Made by a program: the position numbers and the translations under genes. Below, one piece after another: positions 55,158 through 64,000 of a DNA stretch of 64,000 nt (within the stretch, counting starts at the first letter, position 1; every line of letters begins with the position of its first letter). The stretch is from NCBI RefSeq assembly GCF_902833905.1, contig NZ_CADFGP010000004.1, positions 186,001-250,000 of the forward strand. Direction: 5' to 3'. This DNA is from Paraburkholderia tuberum STM678 (lineage in GTDB: Bacteria > Pseudomonadota > Gammaproteobacteria > Burkholderiales > Burkholderiaceae). Under the pieces are notes generated by a model. It was not told the origin of the DNA and ran no database searches. It saw nothing but the letters and a program-made list of their open reading frames with translations.

Positions 55158-55730
55158 CTACCCGCGCGGCGCGATCCAGCGCGCGGTGACGCCCGCAATG
55201 CGCGCGCCGAACAGGCGCGCGGTTTCGAGATCGCCCGGCGGCGGCGCTTCGTCGGGCGACGCATCGGCCGCCGATTGCGTAAGCAGACCGGTAAAGCCGC
55301 CGACGAAGTTCAGATCGTTGCGCGTCGCGGCCTTCGTGTTCGACGGCATCATGCCGGTGCCGGCCCAGATCATGCTGTGCTGCATCGCCAGCGTGACGAA
55401 GTACTGAATGGTCGAGAACTTGTCGCCGTTCATCGTCGCCGAGTTCGTGAAGCCGGCTGCGATCTTGTCTTTCCACGCCTGCGCGAACCACGGTTTCGAA
55501 CTGGCGTCGGCGAACTTCTTGAAGTCGGCCGACGGGCCGCCCATGTAGGTCGGCGCGCCGAAGATCAGCGCGTCGGCGGCGGCGAGTTCGTCCCACGAGG
55601 CGTCGTCGAGGTCGCCGACCGGCATCATCTTCGCCTGCGCACCGGCTTCCAGCGCGCCGGCGAGCACGGCTTCGGCGACCTTCTTCGTGTGGCCGTAGCC
55701 ACTGTGATAAACGATGACGATCTTCGACAT
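55158..55730 (-). CDS. Flavodoxin/WrbA-like NAD(P)H-dependent flavoprotein
   Basis: This 190-residue protein has a flavodoxin fold with the FMN phosphate loop in IVIVYHSGYGHTKKVAEAV, then ADALIFGAPTYMGGPSADFKKFAD, which is the flavodoxin/WrbA isoalloxazine loop, and a WAGTGMMP segment. It probably binds FMN and reduces quinones. ATG 55730 is used. The C-terminal 30 residues are variable. It is transcribed leftward behind a PEBP-family gene on the same strand (91-base gap). Confidence 0.87.
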   Translation of the reverse strand: MSKIVIVYHSGYGHTKKVAEAVLAGALEAGAQAKMMPVGDLDDASWDELAAADALIFGAPTYMGGPSADFKKFADASSKPWFAQAWKDKIAAGFTNSATMNGDKFSTIQYFVTLAMQHSMIWAGTGMMPSNTKAATRNDLNFVGGFTGLLTQSAADASPDEAPPPGDLETARLFGARIAGVTARWIAPRG

Positions 55731-55821
55731 GAAGTGCTCCAGCAAAGCGATCGGGAAGGCGAACGGCGCAAGCCAGGCGATGCGGCGCGGCGGCGCCCCA
55801 TCACGACCGCGACGGCCGCCA

Positions 55822-56418
55822 CTAGCGCCCGTAATTGACCTCGAGCCGCGCACTGCCGATCGCGGCCGTGCCGATCTCGTGATCGAACATCAACGCGGGA
55901 CGTCCTTGCGCGAGACGCAGATCGGCCGAGTTCAGCGCGTACACGGTGATGATATAGCGATGCGGTTTGCCGGGCGGCGGGCACGGACCGCCATAGCCGT
56001 CGGTATCGAAGTCGTTGCGCGCTTCGACCGCGCCGAGCTTGCGCAGGAAACCGGACGAGCTCGCGTTCTCGGGCAGGCTGTCGACCGTGGCGGGGATGCC
56101 CGCGACCGCCCAGTGCCACCAGCCGCGCCCCGGCGCGTCCTCGTCGAACATCGTGATCGCGAAGCCGCGCGTACCGGCCGGCGCGTCGCGCCATGAGAGC
56201 TGCGGTGAACGGTTGCCGCCCTTGCAGTCGTTCCGGTCGAACACCTGCGCATTCTGCACGGTGCCGCCCGCGCGCACGCTCGCGCTCGTCAGCGTGAACG
56301 GCTCGTCGGCCCGCGCACCGGCACTATGCGCTGCGAATAGCGCAAGCATCGCGCCGACGGCGAGCGATCGATGCCGCCAAGATGAAGCCAGCGAAACAAC
56401 CAGGCAACGCATGCGCAT
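55822..56418 (-). CDS. YbhB/YbcL (PEBP) family protein, secreted
   Basis: This 198-residue protein carries a signal peptide (about 1-37, VGAMLALFAAHSAGARA) and a PEBP fold: NRSPQLSWRDAPAGTRGFAITMFDEDAPG, WWHWAVAGIP, the GPCPPPGKPHRYIITVYAL motif with the conserved ligand-site residues, and a C-terminal AIGSARLEVNYGR. ATG 56418 follows GGAG at about 10 bases. The family binds phospholipids or anionic ligands in other organisms; the role here is unknown. Confidence 0.87.
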   Translation of the reverse strand: MRMRCLVVSLASSWRHRSLAVGAMLALFAAHSAGARADEPFTLTSASVRAGGTVQNAQVFDRNDCKGGNRSPQLSWRDAPAGTRGFAITMFDEDAPGRGWWHWAVAGIPATVDSLPENASSSGFLRKLGAVEARNDFDTDGYGGPCPPPGKPHRYIITVYALNSADLRLAQGRPALMFDHEIGTAAIGSARLEVNYGR

Positions 56419-56577
56419 ATGCCGGTTCTCCTGTAAGGGCGCGAGGCGCGGGTCCTCGCGACTGTCGTTGTCCTGAATTGTGCCCCAAGGTCGAATCAAG
56501 TCTAACATCAGCGCTGATTAGCTCTGCGACGCAATATGTTCGCGTGCCGCGGAATTCGCAGACAGGAAATCAGCTAT

Positions 56578-56606
56578 AGTAAGGGGGTTGTCGCGCGACC
56601 CTTACT
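56578..56606. promoter_or_regulatory. Inverted repeat upstream of the RcsB-like gene
   Basis: AGTAAGGG (56578-56585) and CCCTTACT (56599-56606) are perfect 8-base inverted repeats 13 bases apart, starting inside a TATAGT (56575-56580). The repeat is 82 bases before the ATG at 56688 and may be an operator or leader hairpin of that gene. Confidence 0.45.
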
Positions 56607-56687
56607 GCATTTGACTCGTTTAAATAGCGAGCGTCAAAAGCAGTGTTAGAAGTTGTGGAGACCGGTTTATCCGTCCAGAGGAGGACG

Positions 56688-57377
56688 ATGCAAGTTTCAC
56701 TCAGGGTCGTGGTGGCAGACGATCATCCGGTTATTCTGTTTGGCGCTGAAAATGCGCTGCTCAAATTTCCCGGTATGCAAGTCGTTGGGCGCGCAAGGCA
56801 GTCGACTGAACTTATCAAAATGTTGCAATCCACCGAATGCGACGTGCTCGTCACCGACCTGGCCATGCCGGGCGGTCAGTACGGCGACGGCTTGCAACTC
56901 ATCGACTATTTGCGCCGCAATTTCCCGGATCTGCCGATCGTCGTGCTCACCATGCTCGAGAACGCCGCATTGCTCAAACGGCTCAAGGAACTTGGCGTGA
57001 CGTCGGTCGTGAACAAATCGGACGATCTCAGCCATATTGCGCTTGCGGTACAACACGTGGGCCGTCGCATGGCCTATATGAGTCCGTCGGTGAAGGCTGT
57101 GCTCGATGGGTTGCGGGTCAATTCAGCCGGCAAGCGCGACGACTCGAAGCTGTCGCGGCGCGAACTCGAAGTCGTGCGCCTGTTCGTATCGGGTATGACG
57201 ATCAAGGAAATATCGGAGCGTTTGAATCGCAGCATCAAGACGATCAGCACACAAAAAAACGCGGCCATGCGCAAGCTCGGAATCGATCGCGACTCCCAAC
57301 TATTCCAGTATGCGCAGAGCAATGGTTTGCTGAATCTTTCGTCGAACTCGAGTAAGAACATCGCGAACCAGTCCTGA
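56688..57377 (+). CDS. RcsB-like response regulator (NarL/FixJ type)
   Basis: This 229-residue regulator has a receiver domain (about 5-120) with acidic residues Asp11/Asp12 (VVVADDHP), phospho-acceptor Asp57 (VLVTDLAMPGG) and the insertion QYGDGLQLIDYLR, which is typical of RcsB. It has a C-terminal LuxR helix-turn-helix (about 160-220: KLSRRELEVVRLFVSGMTIKEISERLNRSIKTISTQKNAAMRKLGI). ATG 56688 is chosen because GAGGAGG precedes it. The frame also opens 15 codons earlier. No cognate kinase gene is next to it, so it is an orphan. Confidence 0.9.
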   Translation: MQVSLRVVVADDHPVILFGAENALLKFPGMQVVGRARQSTELIKMLQSTECDVLVTDLAMPGGQYGDGLQLIDYLRRNFPDLPIVVLTMLENAALLKRLKELGVTSVVNKSDDLSHIALAVQHVGRRMAYMSPSVKAVLDGLRVNSAGKRDDSKLSRRELEVVRLFVSGMTIKEISERLNRSIKTISTQKNAAMRKLGIDRDSQLFQYAQSNGLLNLSSNSSKNIANQS

Positions 57378-57426
57378 TATCGGCCTCGTTTCGTCCGCCG
57401 GGTAATCGGCGATAAACAATCGCGAT

Positions 57427-57462
57427 AAAAAAAGCCGCCTGTTGCGAAACAGGCGGCTTTTT
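57427..57462. terminator. Terminator between convergent regulator and pyrE genes
   Basis: AAGCCGCCTGTT and AACAGGCGGCTT form a 12-base stem with a 4-base loop (GCGA), flanked by A and T runs at 57427-57462. It can end transcription from both sides. Confidence 0.88.
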
Positions 57463-57518
57463 CATTCAATCAGCATAAAGCGGCTAGGTTTTATTGTCAC
57501 AGCCTTACCGCGATGGCT

Positions 57519-58205
57519 TTATTGCGGCGTAGACGTCGCACCGCCATGTGCAGCGGACCACTCGGCCGGCGCGTGCAGGAATTTTTCCACTTCGTCGATC
57601 GTCTTCGTGTCGAAGTAGTTGTTCTGCTTCGCGACGCGCAGCACGTCCCACCACGTGGCGAGCGCGTGCAGATCGACGTCGATGTCTTTCAGCACCGACA
57701 CGCTTTCCTTGAAGATGTTGTAGTGGAACAGCACGAAGCAGTGGTTCACCGTCGCGCCGGCGGTGCGCAGCGCGTTGATGAAGTTGATCTTGCTGCGGCT
57801 GTCGGTCGTCAGGTCTTCGACGAGCAACACGCGCTGGCCTTCGGTCAGCAGACCTTCGATCTGCGCGTTGCGGCCGAAACCCTTCGGCTTCTTGCGCACG
57901 TACTGCATCGGCACCATCAGGCGGTCGGATAGCCATGCCGCGAACGGGATGCCCGCGGTTTCGCCGCCGGCGACCGCGTCGATCTGCTCATAGCCGACGT
58001 CGCGCAGGATCGTCGCTTCGGCCATTTCCATCAGGCCGCGGCGCACACGCGGATACGAGATCAGCTTGCGGCAGTCGATATACACCGGGCTCGCCCAGCC
58101 GGACGTGAAAATATACGGTTTCTCCGCGTTGAAATGCACTGCTTGCACTTCGAGCAGCATTTTGGCGGTGGTGTCGGAGATCGTCTGGCGATCGAAGCCT
58201 GTCAT
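57519..58205 (-). CDS. pyrE: Orotate phosphoribosyltransferase
   Basis: This 228-residue enzyme adds PRPP to orotate in pyrimidine synthesis. It opens with [22 protein letters not shown], carries the [19 protein letters not shown] loop, and the PRPP-binding signature [14 protein letters not shown] (VxxVEDxxTxxxS). Other conserved blocks are [18 protein letters not shown] 58205 gives the family length; the open frame extends upstream without family features. Leftward, monocistronic. Confidence 0.95.
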   Translation of the reverse strand: MTGFDRQTISDTTAKMLLEVQAVHFNAEKPYIFTSGWASPVYIDCRKLISYPRVRRGLMEMAEATILRDVGYEQIDAVAGGETAGIPFAAWLSDRLMVPMQYVRKKPKGFGRNAQIEGLLTEGQRVLLVEDLTTDSRSKINFINALRTAGATVNHCFVLFHYNIFKESVSVLKDIDVDLHALATWWDVLRVAKQNNYFDTKTIDEVEKFLHAPAEWSAAHGGATSTPQ

Positions 58206-58508
58206 GGGCGGATCCTTCGGAGTGAGCGGGGGAGAAGCGGGCGCTGGGCCCGGTGGCGCAGCAAGCGGGGTATGCCGCGCCATGCTGGGCGGGATACGCG
58301 GCCGGGGGAAGAGCACAGACCGGCTTTTGCTGCGCGCGTGGGCCGCTATTTTACCTGAAATGGGTCGCACCGAGGAGGCCGTCGTGCGCGGCGGCGCAGC
58401 CGGCGGGCGCTTTGGCGCGCGCATCGTCTTGTGACCGGGTGAGGCCGCCTTTACACTCACGCGACTTTCCCGGGACGCTTCCCACGCAGCCGCCTTCAGA
58501 CCTACGGA

Positions 58509-59762
58509 ATGCTTTCAATGAACGCCGCTCCACCCGCCTCCGCCTCCACCACCGAAACCCGCTCCGCCGTCCAACCGGGCTATGCGGGCCGCGCGCTGCT
58601 TGCGTCGGTGCTGGGCTATGCGATGGACGGCTTCGATCTGCTGATTCTCGGCTTCATGCTGCCGGTGATCGCCGCCGACCTGCATCTGAGTTCCTCGCAG
58701 GCCGGTGCGCTGGTCACGTGGACGCTCATCGGTGCGGTGGCGGGCGGCGTGCTCTTCGGCGTGCTCAGCGATTATTTCGGCCGCGTGCGCATCCTGACGT
58801 GGACGATCCTGATCTTCGCGGTGTTCACCGGCCTGTGCGCGCTCGCGCAAGGCTACACGGACCTGCTGATCTATCGGACCGTCGCCGGGATCGGGCTGGG
58901 CGGCGAATTCGGCATCGGTATGACGCTGGTCGCCGAAGCGTGGCCGGCGTCGCAGCGGGCGCGGGTGTCGTCGTATGTCGGGCTCGGCTGGCAGCTTGGC
59001 GTGCTGGCGGCCGCGTTGCTGACGCCGCTGCTGCTGCCGGTGATCGGCTGGCGCGGCATGTTCGCGCTCGGGCTGCTGCCGGCGGTCGGGTCGTTCTTCG
59101 TGCGGCGCCGCGTCGAGGAGCCGGCGCTTTTCGACCAACGCGTCGCGCGCGGCATGCGCAAGTTGCCGCTGAAACTGCTGTTCGTCGATGGACGCACGAC
59201 GCGCGCGAGCCTCGGCGTCACGATCCTGTGCTCGGTGCAGAACTTCGGCTATTACGGGCTGATGCTCTGGCTACCTAGCTATCTGTCGAAGACCTTCGGC
59301 TACTCGCTGACCAAATCGGGGCTGTGGACCGCCGCGACGATTCTCGGCATGGCGGCCGGCATCTGGCTATTCGGCATCGCCGCCGACCGCTTCGGCCGCA
59401 AGCCGACGTTCCTGTTCTACCAGGCGGGCGCCGTCGTCATGGTGTTCGTCTATGCGCAACTGACGACGCCGATGGCGTTGCTGGTCGGCGGCGCGGCGAT
59501 GGGAGTGTTCGTCAACGGCATGATTGGCGGCTACGGCGCGCTGATTTCGGAGCTCTATCCAACCGATGCGCGCGCCACCGCGCAAAACGTGCTGTTCAAC
59601 GCGGGTCGCGCGGTGGGCGGCTTTGGGCCGGTCGTCGTGGGCGCGCTGGCGGCGCGCTACTCGTTCGGCGCGGCGCTCGCGCTACTGGCGTCGATTTACC
59701 TGCTGGACATCCTCGCGACCCTGTTTCTGATTCCTGAGCGACGCGGCGCCGAACTCGACTGA
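58509..59762 (+). CDS. MFS transporter
   Basis: This 417-residue inner-membrane major facilitator has about 12 helices. The loop 2-3 motif is [13 protein letters not shown] (the GxxxDxxGRR-type motif A), and the second half has the equivalent [15 protein letters not shown]. The N terminus begins [25 protein letters not shown], which resembles the aromatic-acid/H+ symporter and sialate-type groups with a DGFD motif. The start could also be the ATG at 58518. It is followed, after 280 bases, by an IS element. Substrate unknown, probably an organic acid. Confidence 0.87.
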   Translation: MLSMNAAPPASASTTETRSAVQPGYAGRALLASVLGYAMDGFDLLILGFMLPVIAADLHLSSSQAGALVTWTLIGAVAGGVLFGVLSDYFGRVRILTWTILIFAVFTGLCALAQGYTDLLIYRTVAGIGLGGEFGIGMTLVAEAWPASQRARVSSYVGLGWQLGVLAAALLTPLLLPVIGWRGMFALGLLPAVGSFFVRRRVEEPALFDQRVARGMRKLPLKLLFVDGRTTRASLGVTILCSVQNFGYYGLMLWLPSYLSKTFGYSLTKSGLWTAATILGMAAGIWLFGIAADRFGRKPTFLFYQAGAVVMVFVYAQLTTPMALLVGGAAMGVFVNGMIGGYGALISELYPTDARATAQNVLFNAGRAVGGFGPVVVGALAARYSFGAALALLASIYLLDILATLFLIPERRGAELD

Positions 59763-60037
59763 CCGCGTCGACGAAGCGCGTCCTTCAATCGCTTCGAATA
59801 CTGCGAATGCGTGGACCATGCGGCCCGCATGGCGCCCCGCCGCGTGGCGGAAAAGCACGGCCGGGTCGTGGCGACGCAGCGTCCTGAGCGCCTGTTTCGC
59901 TAATGGCGAGTCCTGTTAACCACGCAGTGCATCGACACGTCCGGGGTGTACACTAATCGACCCGCGAAGCACTCCACATCGTCCCGTGTTCGTCGAGGTA
60001 AGACGTCGCGCCTGACCGGGCGCGTGCGAAAACCGCC

Positions 60038-60041
60038 TCGG
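60038..60041. repeat. Target-site duplication of the IS element, left copy (TCGG)
   Basis: TCGG at 60038-60041 directly precedes the left inverted repeat; an identical TCGG stands at 61328-61331 directly after the right one. IS3 elements typically duplicate 3-5 bases. Confidence 0.6.
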
Positions 60042-60132
60042 TCAGAAGTGGCGCCGAGAATTCGGACAGGTCGGTAAGTGGAAAAGCTGGGACGTGAGTC
60101 GGTCATAATGGCCGGCAACAAGGAACCAGAAG

Positions 60133-60438
60133 ATGACGAAACGCAACCGACGGACACACTCACCGGCGTTCAAGGCAAAGGTGGCACTCGCGGCGCTCAA
60201 GGGCGACAAGACGCTGGCCGAACTGGCCCAGCAGTTTGATGTGCATCCGAACCAGATCACGGACTGGAAGAAGCAACTGCAAGAGCGTGTTGCCGAAGTA
60301 TTCGAGACGGGCCAGACATCGGCCGAGCCCCCGGTCGATGTGAAGGTGTTGCACGCGAAGATCGGGCAATTGACTCTGGAGAACGATTTTTTGGAAAGCG
60401 CGCTCGGCAAGGCGGGATTGCTGAGCGTAAAGCGATGA
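60133..60438 (+). CDS. IS3-family transposase OrfA
   Basis: This 101-residue helix-turn-helix protein (RRTHSPAFKAKVALAALKG, then KTLAELAQQFDVHPNQITDWKKQL) has a leucine-zipper-like helix (VKVLHAKIGQLTLENDFLESALGKAGLL). It binds the inverted repeats. Its stop overlaps the orfB ATG (ATGA), so OrfB may be made by coupling or by frameshift fusion; no classic A6G slippery stretch is seen. Confidence 0.93.
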   Translation: MTKRNRRTHSPAFKAKVALAALKGDKTLAELAQQFDVHPNQITDWKKQLQERVAEVFETGQTSAEPPVDVKVLHAKIGQLTLENDFLESALGKAGLLSVKR

Positions 60439-61265
60439 TTGATCGCGAGCACGCATTGCCGGTGAGCCGGCAGGTGCGGCTGGTGGGCATTGCCCGTTCA
60501 AGCGCCTACTACCAACCGCACCCGGTCAGCGAGGCCGATCAGAAGCTGATGCGGCGGCTCGATGAATTGCATCTGGAGTTCCCGTTTGCTGGTGCACGAA
60601 TGTTGGTTCGCCTGCTCAAACGTGAAGCTATCAGGGTCGGGCGCAAACACGTCGGCACTCTGATGAAGCGCATGGGCATTGAGGCGCTGTACTGCAAGCC
60701 GAACACGAGCCGCCGTCATGCGAAGCACAAGATCTGGCCTTATCTGTTGCGGGGCATGACGATCAATCGGGCAAACCAGGTCTGGGCACTGGATACGAGC
60801 TATATCCCGATGGCGCGCGGCTTCGTATATCTGACCGCCGTGGTGGACTGGGCCAGCCGAAAGGTACTGGCCCACCGCGTGGCGATTACGATGGAAGCGA
60901 TGCACGCTGTCGAGGCGTTGGAAGAAGCGTTTGCGAAATACGGGCAACCTGAAATCGTCAACACCGACCAGGGCAGCCAGTTCACCGCGACAGCGTTCAC
61001 CGACGCCGTGCTCGGCAGGGACATCCGCCTGTCCATGGATGGCAAAGGCGCCTGGCGCGACAACGTATTCGTCGAACGCGTGTGGCGCAGCGTGAAATAT
61101 GAAGAGGTGTATCTGAAAGCCTATGAATCAGTCAGCCATGCACGCCGCTCCATCGGCGATTACCTGAACCTTTATAACCAGAAACGGCCCCATTCAAGTC
61201 TGTCCGATCAGACGCCGGATGAGGCATACTTCGCGACGCTGCCAGCGATCAAATCGGCAGCTTGA
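60435..61265 (+). CDS. IS3-family transposase OrfB (DDE integrase domain)
   Basis: This 276-residue protein carries the DDE catalytic triad: Asp in WALDTSYIPM, Asp in IVNTDQGSQFTATAF, and Glu in DNVFVERVWRSVKYEEVYL, 35 residues after the second Asp block as in IS3 elements. An N-terminal HTH_21-type segment (FPFAGARMLVRLLKREAIRVGRKHVGTLMKRMGI) is present. The frame is intact from end to end. Confidence 0.94.
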   Translation: MIDREHALPVSRQVRLVGIARSSAYYQPHPVSEADQKLMRRLDELHLEFPFAGARMLVRLLKREAIRVGRKHVGTLMKRMGIEALYCKPNTSRRHAKHKIWPYLLRGMTINRANQVWALDTSYIPMARGFVYLTAVVDWASRKVLAHRVAITMEAMHAVEALEEAFAKYGQPEIVNTDQGSQFTATAFTDAVLGRDIRLSMDGKGAWRDNVFVERVWRSVKYEEVYLKAYESVSHARRSIGDYLNLYNQKRPHSSLSDQTPDEAYFATLPAIKSAA

Positions 61266-61327
61266 TGACCCCGGCTCTTCCACTTATAAATTCGATCTGA
61301 CTGTCCGAACCAACGGCGCCACTTCTG

Positions 61328-61331
61328 TCGG
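61328..61331. repeat. Target-site duplication of the IS element, right copy (TCGG)
   Basis: TCGG at 61328-61331 immediately follows the right inverted repeat and repeats the four bases before the left end. Confidence 0.6.
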
Positions 61332-61408
61332 CTATCGGTCCGACAGATGAAAGCGCTGCAACGATGTGTGTCGCCGGGCCCAATCACTTACGTCTCGCAG
61401 GCCTAGAA

Positions 61409-63691
61409 ATGGACGAACAACTCAAGCAAAGCGCTCTCGCATATCACCAGAATCCGAAACCTGGCAAGATTTCGGTGACGCCTACCAAGGCGCTGTCGAA
61501 CCAGCTGGATTTGTCGCTCGCGTATTCGCCGGGTGTGGCGGCAGCCTGTATGGCAATTCACGAGGAACCGCTCGACGCGCAGAAGTACACGTCGCGCGGC
61601 AACCTCGTCGGCGTGATCACGAACGGCACCGCGGTGCTCGGCCTCGGCAACATCGGCCCGCTTGCCGCGAAGCCGGTGATGGAAGGCAAGGGGTGTCTGT
61701 TCAAGAAGTTCGCGGACATCGACGTGTTCGACATCGAGCTGAGCGAATCCGATCCGGACAAGCTCGTCGAGGCGATCGCGATGCTCGAGCCCACGCTAGG
61801 CGGCATCAACCTCGAGGACATCAAGGCGCCCGAGTGCTTCTACATCGAGAAGAAGCTGCGCGAACGTATGAAGATTCCGGTCTTCCACGACGATCAGCAC
61901 GGCACCGCGATCATCGCGTCGGCGGCGATCCTGAACGGTCTCAAGGTGGTCGGCAAGAGGCTCGACGAAGTGAAGCTGGTCTGTTCGGGCGCGGGCGCGG
62001 CGGCCATTGCGTGTCTGGATCTGCTCGTCAATCTCGGTCTGTCGAAGCAGAACATTCTCGTCGCCGACTCGAAGGGCGTGATCTACGAAGGGCGCGGCAA
62101 CCTCGATCCGTCGAAGGAGCGCTATTCGGCGCACACCGAAGCGCGCTCGCTCGCCGATGCAATCCGCGGCGCGGACGTGTTCCTCGGCTGCTCGAGCGCC
62201 GGCGTGCTAAAGCCGGAGATGGTCGCCGAAATGGGCTCGCAGCCGCTGATTCTCGCGCTCGCGAACCCCGAGCCGGAAATCCGTCCGGAAGAAGCGCGCA
62301 AGGTGCGCCCGGACTGCATCATCGCGACCGGCCGGTCGGACTATCCGAACCAGGTCAACAACGTGCTGTGTTTCCCGTTCATCTTCCGCGGCGCGCTCGA
62401 CGTCGGCGCGACGACGATCACCGAAGAAATGAAGCTCGCGTGCGTGCGCGCGATTGCCGAACTGGCCGAGGAAACCGACCAGGGCGATGAAGTCGCGAAG
62501 GCCTACGAAGGCCACTCGCTCGAATTCGGTCCCGAATACCTGATTCCGAAGCCGTTCGATCCGCGCCTGATCATCAAGATCGCGCCGGCCGTCGCGCAGG
62601 CCGCAATGGATTCGGGCGTCGCGACGCGCCCGATCCAGGACATGGATGCGTACCGCGAACAGCTCGGCGCGACCGTCTATCGCTCGGGCATGGTGATGCG
62701 GCCGGTGTTCGCGGCGGCGAAGTCGGCACCGGCGCGCATCGTGTTCGCGGAAGGCGAAGACGAGCGCGTGCTGCGCGCCGCGCAGTTCGTGCTGCTCGAA
62801 AAGATCGCCAAGCCGATCCTGGTCGGCCGTCCGTCGGTGATCGAGATGCGTCTGAAGAAGATGGGCTCGAAGCTCAAGTGCGGCGAAGACGTCGAGATCG
62901 TCGATCCGGAAGACGATCCGCGCTATCACAAGTGCTGGCAGGCGTATCACGAACTCGGCGCGCGCGAAGGCGTGACGCCGGACGTCGCGAAGGCCGCGAT
63001 GCGCAAGTTCAACACGCTGATCGGCGCGATCCTCGTGCGCCTTGGCGAAGCGGACGGCATGATCTGCGGCATGATCGGCCAGTTCCACATGCATCTGAAC
63101 TTCATCGAGCAGGTGCTCGGCAAGGCCGACGACGTCGAGAACTTCGCCGCGATGAATCTGCTGATGCTGCCGGGCCGCAACATGTTCATCTGCGACACGT
63201 ACGTCAACGAAGTGCCGACCGCCGAGCAGCTTGCCGACATGACGATGCTCGCCACGCGCGAAATCGAGAAGTTCGGCATCACGCCGAAGGTCGCGCTGCT
63301 GTCGAACTCGAACTTCGGCAGCGCGCCGTCGTCGTCGTCGCAGCGCATGGCCGCGGCGCGCAAGCTGATCACGCAACGCGCGCCGTCGCTCGAAATCGAC
63401 GGTGAAATGCACGGCGACGCGGCGCTGTCGGAGACGGTCCGCAAGGCCGCGTTCCCGGGCACGACGCTCGCCGGCGAAGCGAATCTGCTGATCATGCCGA
63501 ACGTCGAAGCGGCGAACATCGCGTACAACCTGCTGAAGGTCGTGGGCGGCGAGGGCGTGACGGTCGGGCCGTTCCTGCTGGGTGCGGAAAAGCCGGTGCA
63601 TATCCTGACGCCGGCCGCGACCGTGCGCCGTATCATCAACATGACGGCGGTCGCTTCGGCGAACGCGCGCAAGTCGGTGAACGCGAAGTAA
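61409..63691 (+). CDS. maeB: NADP-dependent malic enzyme with phosphotransacetylase-like C terminus
   Basis: This 760-residue MaeB converts malate to pyruvate and CO2 with NADP+. The N-terminal malic domain has [46 protein letters not shown], the metal-ligand [13 protein letters not shown] and [19 protein letters not shown]. The NAD-binding [16 protein letters not shown] turn and ALANPEPEI follow. The C-terminal third (about 440-760) is a phosphotransacetylase-like domain that is regulatory rather than catalytic in this family. ATG 61409 is used. The IS element ends 82 bases upstream, so its promoter region has been altered. Confidence 0.95.
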   Translation: MDEQLKQSALAYHQNPKPGKISVTPTKALSNQLDLSLAYSPGVAAACMAIHEEPLDAQKYTSRGNLVGVITNGTAVLGLGNIGPLAAKPVMEGKGCLFKKFADIDVFDIELSESDPDKLVEAIAMLEPTLGGINLEDIKAPECFYIEKKLRERMKIPVFHDDQHGTAIIASAAILNGLKVVGKRLDEVKLVCSGAGAAAIACLDLLVNLGLSKQNILVADSKGVIYEGRGNLDPSKERYSAHTEARSLADAIRGADVFLGCSSAGVLKPEMVAEMGSQPLILALANPEPEIRPEEARKVRPDCIIATGRSDYPNQVNNVLCFPFIFRGALDVGATTITEEMKLACVRAIAELAEETDQGDEVAKAYEGHSLEFGPEYLIPKPFDPRLIIKIAPAVAQAAMDSGVATRPIQDMDAYREQLGATVYRSGMVMRPVFAAAKSAPARIVFAEGEDERVLRAAQFVLLEKIAKPILVGRPSVIEMRLKKMGSKLKCGEDVEIVDPEDDPRYHKCWQAYHELGAREGVTPDVAKAAMRKFNTLIGAILVRLGEADGMICGMIGQFHMHLNFIEQVLGKADDVENFAAMNLLMLPGRNMFICDTYVNEVPTAEQLADMTMLATREIEKFGITPKVALLSNSNFGSAPSSSSQRMAAARKLITQRAPSLEIDGEMHGDAALSETVRKAAFPGTTLAGEANLLIMPNVEAANIAYNLLKVVGGEGVTVGPFLLGAEKPVHILTPAATVRRIINMTAVASANARKSVNAK

Positions 63692-63708
63692 CGTGCATCA
63701 CGCCTGAA

Positions 63709-63742
63709 AAAAAGCGGCGGTCCGTGCAGACCGCCGCTTTTC
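63709..63742 (+). terminator. Rho-independent terminator after maeB
   Basis: AAAGCGGCGGTC and GACCGCCGCTTT pair around CGTGCA, with A and T runs at 63709-63742. The next gene on the minus strand ends at 63763, so it probably serves both. Confidence 0.87.
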
Positions 63743-63762
63743 GGTTCAGTTGGGAGAGTCGA

Positions 63763-64000
63763 TCAAGCCGCGTGCTGCGTCTTGCCCGCATCCGGCGAAC
63801 GCCAACGCGCGAGCAGCTCGTTCCACTTGATGCGCACGCCTTTCAGGTTGTTTTCCTTCACGTGCCCATAGCCGCGGATGCCGTCGGGCAGATTCGCGAG
63901 CTCGACCGCGAGCTCGCGTTTCTGAGAAGTCAGCCCGCCGATCAGCTCACGCACCAATGCCTCGTATTCGCCGATCAGCGCGCGCTCGGTGCGACGCTCC
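63763..64000 (-). CDS. Probable indolepyruvate ferredoxin oxidoreductase, C-terminal end (partial)
   Basis: A leftward frame runs in from the right edge and stops at 63763. The visible end (about 79 residues) includes RALIGEYEALVRELIGGLTSQKRELAVELANLPDGIRGYGHVKENN and KWNELLARW. The LPDGIRGYGHVKE stretch resembles the very end of the large indolepyruvate ferredoxin oxidoreductases, which convert aromatic keto acids to acyl-CoA. Only the tail is present, so the assignment is tentative. Confidence 0.6.
   Translation of the reverse strand, partial: ERRTERALIGEYEALVRELIGGLTSQKRELAVELANLPDGIRGYGHVKENNLKGVRIKWNELLARWRSPDAGKTQHAA

Larger units (their letters stand above)
60042..61327 (+). mobile_element. 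IS3-family insertion sequence (complete, about 1286 bp)
   Basis: The element is bounded by imperfect 27-base inverted repeats at 60043-60069 and 61301-61327. They start CAGAAGTGGCGCCG and match for 14 bases, then again over TTCGGACAG after a 4-base difference. Inside are orfA (60133-60438) and orfB (60435-61265), overlapping by four bases. Both are intact, so the element may be active. It is flanked by a 4-base duplication. It sits in the gap between an MFS gene and maeB, with maeB downstream in the same direction. Confidence 0.9.

Overview
The window is GC-rich, densely coded DNA of a Burkholderiaceae-type betaproteobacterium, most likely Paraburkholderia or a close relative. I base this on gene content and order (fliS-fliT-fliK, a cidAB-like pair with a LysR regulator, an S-adenosylhomocysteine riboswitch before ahcY, pxpBCA with a divergent MarR-like regulator, folB-ttcA-glmU-glmS, DUF2957 and OmpW genes). 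A dispersed-type palindromic element carrying the 'TFFAAAKKVG' reading frame also points there; I remember that frame from Paraburkholderia genomes but could not search for it. No rRNA, tRNA, CRISPR array or prophage was recognised.

Layout: 1-2257 is the end of a flagellar operon (fliS end, fliT, fliK, a small FlhB-like gene). 2270-2925 is a long hyphenated palindrome. 2933-8125 holds three catabolic enzymes (coniferyl-aldehyde-type dehydrogenase, AidB-like acyl-CoA dehydrogenase, GMC oxidoreductase). 8192-10486 is a LysR regulator divergent from a CidA/LrgA-LrgB pair. 10536-13507 is a methyl-cycle block: riboswitch, ahcY, a four-TM membrane protein and metF. 13599-21274 is a complete peptide ABC transporter with two tandem substrate-binding proteins, followed by a coupled TraB/GumN protein.

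22734-23972 is a lower-GC island of three tightly packed genes: an orphan Hcp, a DUF2778/Tlde1-type peptidoglycan-targeting effector and a small two-helix membrane protein that is probably its immunity partner. 24092-27290 is the 5-oxoprolinase operon with its regulator. 27342-32875 carries folate and cell-wall genes, an NDUFA9-like protein, a GST and cca. 32910-40051 is housekeeping (DUF2905, MidA-like methyltransferase, FolM-like SDR, folB, ttcA, glmU, glmS). 40214-45827 holds a rhomboid protease, a phosphoesterase-cytochrome peroxidase pair, a lytic transglycosylase and a DUF2242 lipoprotein.

45828-46398 is an AT-rich gap with two perfect DnaA boxes. 46399-51534 has small genes, a DMT exporter, an IclR regulator, a Mut7-C protein and a hydroxyacid dehydrogenase. 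51763-51858 looks like a stand-alone small RNA with two anti-Shine-Dalgarno motifs. 51912-53875 contains a DUF2957 lipoprotein followed by a deletion scar that joins a second DUF2957 fragment to an OmpW tail. 53989-58205 holds argC, a flavodoxin, a PEBP protein, an RcsB-like regulator and pyrE. 58509-63691 holds an MFS transporter, a complete IS3-family element with target-site duplication, and maeB. The end of an indolepyruvate-ferredoxin-oxidoreductase-like gene runs off the right edge.

The best candidates for something undescribed are the Hcp-Tlde1-membrane protein module, the anti-SD small RNA, the DnaA-box region and the long palindrome.
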